Assembly (NCBI RefSeq): GCF_000241465.1
Contig: NZ_JH584235.1
Span: forward strand, 892,118-956,117
Length of the DNA: 64,000 bases
Direction: 5' to 3'
Source of the DNA: Sphingomonas echinoides ATCC 14820
GTDB lineage: Bacteria > Pseudomonadota > Alphaproteobacteria > Sphingomonadales > Sphingomonadaceae
Shown: piece by piece, positions 17,740-24,783 of the stretch
How the letters are laid out: every line of letters starts with the position of its first letter
How positions within the stretch are numbered: position 1 is the stretch's first letter
Notes under the pieces: generated by a model
What the model was told of the DNA's origin: nothing
Databases searched by the model: none
The model's input: the letters and a program-made list of their open reading frames with translations, nothing else
Program-made: the position numbers and the translations under genes

Positions 17740-17766
17740 ATGATTCGAACGGTCACGCACGCATGA
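17740..17766 (+). CDS. Eight-codon leader ORF coupled to the GH10 start
   Basis: ATG at 17740 is preceded by AGGAGACGG and encodes MIRTVTHA. Its TGA stop overlaps the GH10 ATG as ATGA at 17763-17766. The GH10 start has no Shine-Dalgarno of its own, so its translation may depend on reinitiation from this leader. This is visible sequence plus inference. Confidence 0.45.
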   Translation: MIRTVTHA

Positions 17767-18959
17767 CCCGGCCCCTCACCCGCCGCGAAACACTCGCGCT
17801 CGCCGGGCTCGGTCTTGCCGGACTGGCGCTGCCGACCCCCGCCTCTGCCACACGAACGGTGGCCCCCGGATCCCTCGAGGCAGCGGCGGCGCGTACGGGA
17901 CGGCGTTTCGGATCGGCCTTCGCCTGGGGGCCGCCCGGACACGATGGCGGCACGTTCGCCAACCCGTCTTATGCCGCGCTGCTCGAATCCGAATGCGCCA
18001 TCCTCGTCCCCGAAAATGAAATGAAGTGGCAGGCGCTGCGACCGACGCCAGACCGCTTCGACTTCGATCGGTTCGACGCGATGATGGCCTATGCGCAGGC
18101 CAAGGGCTTTGCCGTGCGCGGTCACAATCTGCTGTGGCATCAGCCGAAATGGATGCCGCGCTGGGAAGAAAGCTACAATTTCGGCACCCGCCCCGCGTCG
18201 GAGGCCGCGCGCCTGCTCTCGCAGCACATCGATACGGTCTGCACGCGATACGGCACCCGCATCGAGAGCTATGATGTGGTCAACGAAGCGGTAAACCCGG
18301 CAGACGGCACCCTCTACGAAACGGCTTTGTCCCGCGCGATGGGCGGTGCGACCGCGACGCTCGACCACGCCTTTCGCGCGGCCCGCGCCAGCGCGCCCCA
18401 TGCCCAATTGGTCTACAATGACTATATGAGCTGGGAGCCGGGCAATGCGGCCCATCGCGCGGGCGTTTTGCGGCTGCTCGAAGGCTTCCGGGCGCGCGGC
18501 GTGCCGGTCGATGCGCTGGGGGTGCAATCCCACATCATAACGCAGGGACCGGACACGGCGCGCATCGTTGGCCAGTTGCAGCCCGATTGGTCGCGCTTCC
18601 TCAATGCGGTGACCGCAATGGGCTATCGCCTCGTCATCACCGAACTCGATGTGCGGGACAATGCCCTGCCCGCCGACCCGTCGCCGCGCGACCGCGCTGT
18701 GGCCGATTTCACCCGCGCCTATCTCGACGTGATGCTCGACTATCCGCAACTGGGCGATATCTTGGTGTGGGGCATGGCCGACCGGTACAGTTGGATCGAG
18801 GGGTTCGAGCCCCGTCCGGACAAGGCCCCCCGCCGACCGTGTCCGTACGACCGCGCCTTTACCGCCAAGCCGATGCGGACGGCGATCGTCGATGCGCTGT
18901 CAGGGGCCCCTGCGCGAACGCACGTCAATCGCCGGTCCGGGAGTAACGCCCGGCTATAG
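17763..18959 (+). CDS. Glycoside hydrolase family 10 endo-1,4-beta-xylanase, Tat-type signal
   Basis: 398 residues. The N-terminus LTRRETLALAGLGLAGLAL is a Tat signal. The (beta/alpha)8 domain carries all GH10 landmarks: ILVPENEMKWQAL, GFAVRGHNLLWHQPKW, acid/base Glu in YDVVNEAV, YNDYMSWEPG, VDALGVQSHI, and nucleophile Glu in LVITELDVRD. LVWGMADRYSW completes the active-site wall. It would cleave xylan internally and supply the GH43 enzyme encoded upstream. Translation is probably coupled to the short leader ORF at 17740. It is convergent with the DUF1223 gene, overlapping by 6 bp. Confidence 0.95.
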   Translation: MTRPLTRRETLALAGLGLAGLALPTPASATRTVAPGSLEAAAARTGRRFGSAFAWGPPGHDGGTFANPSYAALLESECAILVPENEMKWQALRPTPDRFDFDRFDAMMAYAQAKGFAVRGHNLLWHQPKWMPRWEESYNFGTRPASEAARLLSQHIDTVCTRYGTRIESYDVVNEAVNPADGTLYETALSRAMGGATATLDHAFRAARASAPHAQLVYNDYMSWEPGNAAHRAGVLRLLEGFRARGVPVDALGVQSHIITQGPDTARIVGQLQPDWSRFLNAVTAMGYRLVITELDVRDNALPADPSPRDRAVADFTRAYLDVMLDYPQLGDILVWGMADRYSWIEGFEPRPDKAPRRPCPYDRAFTAKPMRTAIVDALSGAPARTHVNRRSGSNARL

Positions 18960-19688
18960 CCGCTGCGCCGCCAGAATGCGGCCGCCCTTGCCCGCTTGAA
19001 CAAGGATGGCCTCTCGCAGGTCGGCTGGAGCAGGCTGCGCAATGCGATAGGATTGTGCGCGCCCGGTCCAGGTGCCGATCGCGACGAGCGAGCGGACGAC
19101 GTTGCGATGGGGCAAGGTGCGCCCGCCATTTTCGCCAGCGCGGATCGGCACCAAGTGCGTGCGCGGGTCGTAGCGTACCAGCCAGACGGTCGCTGGGGTC
19201 GCCACGCCGCCTGCCGCCACCGTCACGCCGCCTGCGCTGCGCGCAATGGCAGGGGCCGATGCGGCGCGGTGGCTGGCCCGGATGGCCGCTGCCAGCTGCT
19301 GTGCATCATTGCCGACGACGGTGTCGTGCCCATCGATAATCACTTGCGGCGTCGCCACTTGGCCGCGCCCGGCGGCATGCGCATAATCCCATTGCCGCGC
19401 CGTGAACGCGGGTTGCGCGAACGTATCCTTCCAGCCCAGTTGATCCCAATAGGTCACCGCGAAATTGAGCGCGAGGATGTCCGGGCGATCGGCAATCGCA
19501 TTGACGTTGGCATTGGCCGGGGGGCAGCTCGAACAGCCTTGGCTTTCGAACAGCTCAACCACGGTTGGGCCGGCGGGGTTGGCAGCGGTCGCGCTTGCGG
19601 GAAGAAACGCGCCCCAAGACGCCAGCGTGGCAGCGAGCGCGCTCGCGAGCCCAACCTTAAGAACAAGCCGAGTAGAACCGCGATTCAT
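18954..19688 (-). CDS. DUF1223 exported thioredoxin-like protein
   Basis: 244 residues with an N-terminal signal anchor (to about residue 35). A thioredoxin-like domain carries C52-S-S-C55 in VVELFESQGCSSCPPAN, then VTYWDQLGWKDTFA and ATPQVIIDG, the hallmarks of DUF1223. It is probably a periplasmic disulfide/redox protein; the reaction is unknown. Its ATG overlaps the stop of the AraC gene by 4 bp (ATGA), so the pair is translationally coupled. The operon is preceded by a SigF-type promoter, which suggests stress-induced expression. Confidence 0.9.
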   Translation of the reverse strand: MNRGSTRLVLKVGLASALAATLASWGAFLPASATAANPAGPTVVELFESQGCSSCPPANANVNAIADRPDILALNFAVTYWDQLGWKDTFAQPAFTARQWDYAHAAGRGQVATPQVIIDGHDTVVGNDAQQLAAAIRASHRAASAPAIARSAGGVTVAAGGVATPATVWLVRYDPRTHLVPIRAGENGGRTLPHRNVVRSLVAIGTWTGRAQSYRIAQPAPADLREAILVQAGKGGRILAAQRL

Positions 19689-20584
19689 GATCGATCTCCT
19701 GCGTTGGAATAGGATGGAAAGGGAGCCACCGCCGCACTCATCCGGCGAAAACTGCTGGGATCGGCTCCATAAGCGGCCGAAAACGCCCGACTGAAATGAC
19801 TGCGACTGGCAAAACCGATATTGGACGCGATCATCTTGACCGGTAGTCGCGTGCCGTTGAGCAAATCGGCCCCCTGCTGCAGCCGGGCGCGGGCGACAAA
19901 CGCCATCGGCGTCATTGCCAGCTTCGCGGCAAATTCACGCGCGAAGGCCGAGCGACTCATCGAGGCGGCGGATGCCAGGCTGGACACGGTGTGCGGGGCC
20001 GCCGGATTTTCGATCACCGCCACGATCGCCTTGCCCAGACGCGGGTCGCGCAGCGCGCCGAACAGGCCGGCATCGCCCTCAGCCCGCCCAACCGCGTCGC
20101 GCAGCGCCATGACGATGCACACTTTCATCAGCGCATCGACCAAAGCGCGGGATCCCTGCCCTGGTTCCGCCGCCTCACCAATCATCAGACCGCAGATTTG
20201 CTGGATCAACAGCGGTTCAGGGAGGACCGAGACGATGGGATCGCTCACCGAGCCCAGCAAATCGAAGGTGCCACTAACGCGCGCGGTCAGCACCCCCATT
20301 GCAATCCGAAGCTCCGGGCCAATGCGATCACCGTCCACGCCATCGGCCGGGGTAATCACACGCTCCAGACCCGGCGGCAGCAACAGCAGCGTCCCCTGCC
20401 CGCACAATCGATCGGCCTGACGCGGGATCGTCAGCCGCAGTGTCCCGGCAAGAACGTACTGCACTTCGATGCCATCGTTGCGATGGCCCGCCAGCGCATG
20501 GCCATGCCGCAACGTCACGTCACGAAAGCTCTGCACCGCGACGTTGAGTGTCGTCAGCATTGTATGAAATTCGGGTTCGTTCAT
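19685..20584 (-). CDS. AraC-family transcriptional regulator with cupin-type N-terminal domain
   Basis: 299 residues. The N-terminal half (IEVQYVLAGTLRLTIPRQ, LLLLPPGLERV) is a cupin ligand-binding domain of the AraC_binding type. The C-terminal double helix-turn-helix has TVSSLASAASMSRSAFAREFAAK and VKMIASNIGFASRSHFSRAFSAAYGADPSSFRR. It is first in an operon with DUF1223. GTAACC-N16-CGAA lies upstream on the same strand (20630 to 20605), so it is probably transcribed by the SigF-type sigma encoded divergently. Its own targets are not evident. Confidence 0.92.
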   Translation of the reverse strand: MNEPEFHTMLTTLNVAVQSFRDVTLRHGHALAGHRNDGIEVQYVLAGTLRLTIPRQADRLCGQGTLLLLPPGLERVITPADGVDGDRIGPELRIAMGVLTARVSGTFDLLGSVSDPIVSVLPEPLLIQQICGLMIGEAAEPGQGSRALVDALMKVCIVMALRDAVGRAEGDAGLFGALRDPRLGKAIVAVIENPAAPHTVSSLASAASMSRSAFAREFAAKLAMTPMAFVARARLQQGADLLNGTRLPVKMIASNIGFASRSHFSRAFSAAYGADPSSFRRMSAAVAPFPSYSNAGDRS

Positions 20585-20604
20585 CAGATCCTCCGAACCG
20601 CTAT

Positions 20605-20630
20605 TTCGTGGCCCCGTCGGAAATGGTTAC
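20605..20630 (-). promoter_or_regulatory. SigF-type ECF promoter for AraC-DUF1223
   Basis: On the minus strand GTAACC (20630-20625) and CGAA (20608-20605) are separated by exactly 16 bp. This matches the motif I recall for Caulobacter SigF promoters. The predicted start would lie about 15 nt before the AraC ATG. Confidence 0.75.
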
Positions 20631-20711
20631 AGAAGCGGTTCGATTGGCGTCGCTCCTTCCAAGTGGCGAACCGCCACGACAAGAAACCGCTCGCCATTCG
20701 GTGGGTTCGCT

Positions 20712-20737
20712 GTAACCCATCACCGGAACGGCGCGAA
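20712..20737 (+). promoter_or_regulatory. SigF-type ECF promoter for the sigF-nrsF pair
   Basis: GTAACC (20712-20717), 16 bp, then CGAA (20734-20737). The predicted transcript begins near 20744, about 12 nt before the GTG at 20756, consistent with autoregulation. Confidence 0.78.
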
Positions 20738-20755
20738 TGACCCTTGGGAGCCCAC

Positions 20756-21289
20756 GTGCGAGCGAGTGAAGACCAGCTGCGGGCGATGATGATCGGCGGC
20801 CTTGCGGGGGACGCGCGGGCCTATCGGGACTTGCTCGATATCCTGGCCCCGCTGCTCCGCGCTTTTTTTGGCCGCCGCCTTCGCGACGCTGCGGAAGATG
20901 TCGAGGATCTGGTGCAGGAAACATTGATTGCCATCCACACGCGGCGCGCAACCTACGACACCAGCCGCCCCTTCACCGCCTGGGCCTATGCGGTCGCGCG
21001 CTACAAGATGGTCGACCACTTCCGACGGCGACGCGTTACCGTGCCGATCGAGGGATTGGAGGATATTCTTGTCGCCGAGGGCTTTGAAGAGGCCGTGTCG
21101 GCGCGGATGGACATCGACTCCTTGCTCAACACGCTTCCGCCAAAACAGGCCCGTGCGATCCGCGAGACCAAGGTCGACGGGCTCAGCGTGGCCGAAGCGG
21201 CCGACCGGCACGCCATGAGCGACTCCGACGTAAAGATTTCGGTGCACCGCGGGCTGAAATCGCTCGCCGCCCGGCTGGGACTTTCGTGA
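20756..21289 (+). CDS. sigF: ECF-type RNA polymerase sigma factor, SigF-like
   Basis: 177 residues from GTG 20756, which has GGGAG at 6 bp; a TTG at 20744 coincides with the predicted transcription start and is unlikely. Region 2 is seen in DAAEDVEDLVQETLIAIHTRR and RPFTAWAYAVARYKMVDHFRRRR. Region 4 is LLNTLPPKQARAIRETKVDGLSVAEAADRHAMSDSDVKISVHRGLKSL. The next gene, overlapping by one base, encodes a six-helix membrane anti-sigma, the arrangement of Caulobacter SigF-NrsF (responding to chromium/cadmium-type stress). Two matching promoters lie in the divergent intergenic region. Confidence 0.9.
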   Translation: MRASEDQLRAMMIGGLAGDARAYRDLLDILAPLLRAFFGRRLRDAAEDVEDLVQETLIAIHTRRATYDTSRPFTAWAYAVARYKMVDHFRRRRVTVPIEGLEDILVAEGFEEAVSARMDIDSLLNTLPPKQARAIRETKVDGLSVAEAADRHAMSDSDVKISVHRGLKSLAARLGLS

Positions 21290-21930
21290 TGAACACTGAC
21301 GAGTTGATCGATTCGCTCTCCGCCGACGTTACACCGGTTGCGACGCATGCGGTCGAACGCCGCTTGTCCGTTGCGGTGGCGACGGGCGCTGCGGCTACGG
21401 CGATGCTGGTCGTGTTCGGGCTTGGGGTGCGCCACGATTTGGCGAGCGCGATGCACGGCTATGCGGTCTGGATGAAATGGGCCTACACGCTGTCGTGCGG
21501 GGTGATCGCTTTGTTCGCGACCTACCATCTCGCCCGACCGGAGGCCACGCGCAGCCGCTCGCTGTGGTTGCTCCTGATACCCGTTGGCTTGCTCGGCCTT
21601 GTTGCAGTGGTCGAGTTCGCTGCGGCTCCCCCGTCGCACTGGCTGGCGATGTGGCTGGGGGATAGCTGGCAGCGATGTTCGATGCGGGTGCTGGTGCTCG
21701 CGATGCCGATCCTGGTCGCACTGATCTGGGCATTCCGCCGCTTTGCGCCGACGCAGCTACGCCTGACCGGCGCGGCGGCGGGCTTCGCCGCGGGTGGGTT
21801 TGCCGCGCTGCTTTACAGCTTTCGCTGCGATGAAACGGGTGCCGCGTTCGTGCTGACCTGGTACACGCTCGGCATGGTCGCCGCTGCGGCTTTCGGCGCA
21901 CTCATCGGCCCGCGTTTGTTGCGCTGGTAG
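21289..21930 (+). CDS. nrsF: NrsF-like membrane anti-sigma factor (DUF1109)
   Basis: 213 residues with a short N-terminal cytoplasmic segment (MNTDELIDSLSADVTPV) and six hydrophobic segments, the DUF1109/NrsF layout. Cysteines in or near the membrane (in LSCGVIALF, WQRCSMRV and SFRCDETGA) are candidates for redox or metal sensing. It would hold the sigma factor inactive at the inner membrane until stress. ATG at 21289 overlaps the sigma stop; a GTG one codon earlier is an alternative. Confidence 0.88.
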   Translation: MNTDELIDSLSADVTPVATHAVERRLSVAVATGAAATAMLVVFGLGVRHDLASAMHGYAVWMKWAYTLSCGVIALFATYHLARPEATRSRSLWLLLIPVGLLGLVAVVEFAAAPPSHWLAMWLGDSWQRCSMRVLVLAMPILVALIWAFRRFAPTQLRLTGAAAGFAAGGFAALLYSFRCDETGAAFVLTWYTLGMVAAAAFGALIGPRLLRW

Positions 21931-22058
21931 CAGCGCTACGCCCTTGGCGGACGCTACCGTCGGGTGCCGAGGAGAACAAACCCGCGCTTGCTGTGCCAGA
22001 AGCATTTCTATGATTTCCGATTGGACCGATAGGATATCCTCTTCGCAAAGGATGCCCT

Positions 22059-23039
22059 GTGACCGATTACGCGCTCGACACCCCTCGCGACCATGACGTG
22101 CCGACCCTCCCGCCGCGCACCGTCGGCGATGCGATCGCCGATTTGCGCGCCGCGCGGGAGGAATGGCGCTCACGCCAGGACGAGTCGCGCGATGTGGAAA
22201 GTTTCCCGTCGCGCACCGCGCTCGAGCGCGTCGTGTCGCTGCTTGCGGCCGCGCTCTATCCGCGACGGCTCGGTCATTTTCGCGGGGTCGCGGCGGAGGA
22301 GGACACCTTCGTTGTCGCCAAACTGCTCGCCGCGCTGACCGATCTTGAGCGTGAGATCGGCCACGAACTCGGTTATTGGCAGCGCGAAGCCGGTGCGTTT
22401 GAAGCCGACCATGCCGCCACCATCGTGCGGCTGTTCACCGCGACGCTGGGCGACATCCGGCGGTTGATCGACAGCGATGTCGAAGCCGCCTTCCTCGGTG
22501 ATCCGGCGGCGCGCAGCGTGGACGAAATCCTCGTCTGCTATCCCGGTGCGATCGCCAGCCTGCACCACCGCATCGCGCACGAGCTCAACAATCTGGGTGC
22601 CCCGATTGTCGCGCGCCTGATCTCGGAAATCGCCAACGAACGCACCGGCATCGATATCCATCCCGGCGCGCAGATCGGCGCGCGCTTTTTCATCGATCAC
22701 GGCACCGGGGTCGTGATCGGCGAAACCGCGATCATCGGGGCGCGGGTGCGCCTGTACCAGCATGTCACGCTCGGCGCGCGCAGCCCGGTCGGGGCGACGC
22801 GCGACGACGTGCGCCACCGCCATGCGCGGCACCCGATCATCGGCGACGATGTCGTCGTTTATGCCGGGGCGACCATTTTGGGCCGGGTGACGATCGGCGC
22901 GCGATCGACCATCGGCGGCAATGTCTGGTTGCTGTCGGATGTGCCGGAAGACAGCATGCTGGTGCAGCCCGAGGCGGTGCGGCTGGAGCGCAAGGCTGGG
23001 CTGAACCTGCGCGACACGCTGCTCGGGCAATCGGCATGA
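22059..23039 (+). CDS. Serine O-acetyltransferase (EpsC type)
   Basis: 326 residues, transfers acetyl from acetyl-CoA to L-serine, the first step of cysteine synthesis. An N-terminal helical domain is followed by the left-handed beta-helix with hexapeptide repeats: [67 protein letters not shown]. The length exceeds classical CysE and matches the EpsC subgroup, which has a long N-terminal region. GTG at 22059 has AAGGAT 7 bp upstream. It overlaps the following amidotransferase by 4 bp. The 128-bp upstream region shows no recognisable operator. Confidence 0.9.
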   Translation: MTDYALDTPRDHDVPTLPPRTVGDAIADLRAAREEWRSRQDESRDVESFPSRTALERVVSLLAAALYPRRLGHFRGVAAEEDTFVVAKLLAALTDLEREIGHELGYWQREAGAFEADHAATIVRLFTATLGDIRRLIDSDVEAAFLGDPAARSVDEILVCYPGAIASLHHRIAHELNNLGAPIVARLISEIANERTGIDIHPGAQIGARFFIDHGTGVVIGETAIIGARVRLYQHVTLGARSPVGATRDDVRHRHARHPIIGDDVVVYAGATILGRVTIGARSTIGGNVWLLSDVPEDSMLVQPEAVRLERKAGLNLRDTLLGQSA

Positions 23040-23785
23040 CGGTGGCGAAACGGCCCGTCATCGGCGTCCTGTGCTGCAACGAGACGCTGGGGCGGCCGGT
23101 ACCGACCGTCGCCACCCGCTTCGTCGCGCCGCTCGCGCGCTTTTCGGATAGCACGGTCATGCTGGTGCCCGCCGTGCGCGATGCCGTCGATAGTGCCGTG
23201 CTTACCACCCTGCTCGACGGCGTATTGTTGACCGGATCGCGCTCCAACGTCGCGCCTCACCGCTATGGCGGCGGCCCACTCCCCGCAGGCCAACAGATCG
23301 ACCCTGAACGCGACGAGGTCGCGCTCGCTCTGGCTGGACGGATGATCGAGGCGGGCAAACCCGTGTTCGGCATTTGTCGGGGTCTACAGGAGATCAACGT
23401 GCTGTTCGGCGGCACGCTGTCGACCGATTCCTGCCGGGGACGGCATCATCGCGGATCCTGGGACGGGTGCTTCGACACGCTGTTCGGCCATCGCCATGAT
23501 GTCGAGCTGAACGATGGCGGGCTGCTCGCCTGCGCGACCGGGCGGCAGCGCATGTCGGTCAACTCGGTCCACGAACAGGGCATTGACCGGCTCGGCGGAG
23601 GACTGTCGGTCGAGGCGGTCGCCGCCGACGATGGCCTGATCGAGGCGATCCGCGCCCAGCCATGCGGGGCCGAAGTGCTGGCGGTGCAATGGCATCCCGA
23701 ATGGGATGTCGATCGTTCCCCGGAAAGCCGCGCCTTCTTTACCGTGGTCGGCACTTCGCTGCGCGCCGCTGCCGAAGCGCGATAG
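23036..23785 (+). CDS. Class-I glutamine amidotransferase-like peptidase C26 (PuuD-like)
   Basis: 249 residues, glutamine-hydrolase fold. The nucleophile Cys114 is in [19 protein letters not shown], with the His220/Glu222 dyad in [27 protein letters not shown] also fits gamma-glutamyl-GABA hydrolase relatives. Such enzymes cut gamma-glutamyl bonds (putrescine or glutathione-related compounds). Its ATG overlaps the acetyltransferase stop by 4 bp, so the pair is coupled. With a cysteine-pathway partner, a gamma-glutamyl-thiol substrate is a reasonable guess but unproven. Confidence 0.88.
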   Translation: MTVAKRPVIGVLCCNETLGRPVPTVATRFVAPLARFSDSTVMLVPAVRDAVDSAVLTTLLDGVLLTGSRSNVAPHRYGGGPLPAGQQIDPERDEVALALAGRMIEAGKPVFGICRGLQEINVLFGGTLSTDSCRGRHHRGSWDGCFDTLFGHRHDVELNDGGLLACATGRQRMSVNSVHEQGIDRLGGGLSVEAVAADDGLIEAIRAQPCGAEVLAVQWHPEWDVDRSPESRAFFTVVGTSLRAAAEAR

Positions 23786-24102
23786 TCGCCCCCAACGCTA
23801 CAGCCCTTCCGCCACCCAATGCGCATTGGAGAGGCGGCGGGCCCGACCGCGACTGTCGGGCACCGCAAAGCAACAAAGCGGCTTGAGCGGAAGTAGCCGA
23901 GCTTAGCGCCCCGATAGATTTCCCTGCGTCCAATTGCCCGGACTTCAGGACAGACTATCGATCTGGCGCAACCGGCATACGGTCTGGCGCAGCTCTATTG
24001 CCTAGTACCGTAGTAGGAATAGCTTTTGATGCGTGGAAGCGAAATCCGACTCGATCTCTGACGAGTCGCAAGCGACCACCAAAAGTTGATGGGAGAGCAG
24101 TC
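23786..24102. promoter_or_regulatory. 317-bp intergenic region with repeat-based candidate control sites
   Basis: No gene is seen. TCTGGCGCA occurs at 23962-23970 and again at 23983-23991, 21 bp (two helical turns) apart. CCTAGTA (24001-24007) and TAGTAGG (24011-24017) form an imperfect 17-bp inverted repeat. Both precede the hydrolase-like gene at 24103, suggesting an activator site. Confidence 0.4.
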
Positions 24103-24705
24103 ATGGTCTTTGTTACCGACGTGCCGACCGACACTCCGCTGCCGATCCTGGTATCGGTACGCGGGGATTCGCCGACCTCGAGCCCGGTCGCCCGGGTCGA
24201 GCTCGACCTTTCGAAATTCCACAATGGCCGCTGGGCGGTGCAGCTCGACGCGACCTTTTCGCGCGGCGATGCGCCTGTCGTCATCCTCGCGCGCGGGGTC
24301 GCGTGCCTGGCCATCGCGTGGTGGGCACAGCTTTCGCCGCGCAGCTATCTGCGGTCGGTGCGCGGTGCCGTGTTCGATTCGCCGCTCGCAGCGGATATGA
24401 GCCAAGTGGCCGTGGCTGCAGCAATCCGCAGCGGGCCCGCCTATCGCCTGCCCTTCCCCTCGATTGTGGTGAACGACGCGTCGTTTCGGATCGAGGAGGT
24501 TCTGCATCTTGCCGACAAATGGGGCAGCCGGTTCGTCGAAAAAGGCGGGGCGTCGGCTGGCCAACCCAGCAATCGCAATGGCCGCTTTACCGAGGCCGAA
24601 GACGGCCTGCTGGCCTATCTGGACGTGCTCGACCGAAAAGTGCTTGCGCCGCAATCGCACGCTGCGCAGCACGCCGAAGTGCCGGTCCTCGCCCCGCAAG
24701 ATTAA
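24103..24705 (+). CDS. RBBP9/YdeN-like alpha/beta-hydrolase fold protein lacking the catalytic serine
   Basis: 200 residues from ATG 24103 (GGGAGAG Shine-Dalgarno). The core VVILARGVACLAIAWWAQLSPRS aligns with the nucleophile-elbow strand-helix of RBBP9/YdeN hydrolases (typically AHSLGC). Here the elbow reads ARGVA, with glycine in place of the nucleophilic serine. PSIVVNDASFRIEEVLHLADKWGSRFVEKG matches the later strand, but the usual Gly-His motif after it is replaced by GASAGQ. It is probably a non-catalytic or repurposed member of the fold. It is convergent with the S9 peptidase gene. Confidence 0.72.
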   Translation: MVFVTDVPTDTPLPILVSVRGDSPTSSPVARVELDLSKFHNGRWAVQLDATFSRGDAPVVILARGVACLAIAWWAQLSPRSYLRSVRGAVFDSPLAADMSQVAVAAAIRSGPAYRLPFPSIVVNDASFRIEEVLHLADKWGSRFVEKGGASAGQPSNRNGRFTEAEDGLLAYLDVLDRKVLAPQSHAAQHAEVPVLAPQD

Positions 24706-24719
24706 CCGTCATTGCCCAT

Positions 24720-24735
24720 GCGCACGATCGTGCGC
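24720..24735. other. Perfect 16-bp palindrome between convergent genes
   Basis: GCGCACGATCGTGCGC lies in the 78-bp gap between the hydrolase-like gene and the S9 peptidase gene. It could form a terminator hairpin, though no T-run follows on either strand. Confidence 0.35.
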
Positions 24736-24783
24736 CTGTTCCGGCCCACGGGAAGCCCGGGGACCGGATCGTTAAGGCAGGCG

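Noticed and set aside
20744..20755. TTG start for the ECF sigma factor
   Set aside because: It coincides with the predicted transcription start; GTG 20756 has a proper GGGAG site.
21931..22058. Riboswitch before serine acetyltransferase
   Set aside because: The region is only 128 bp and shows no recognisable SAM or other aptamer pattern.
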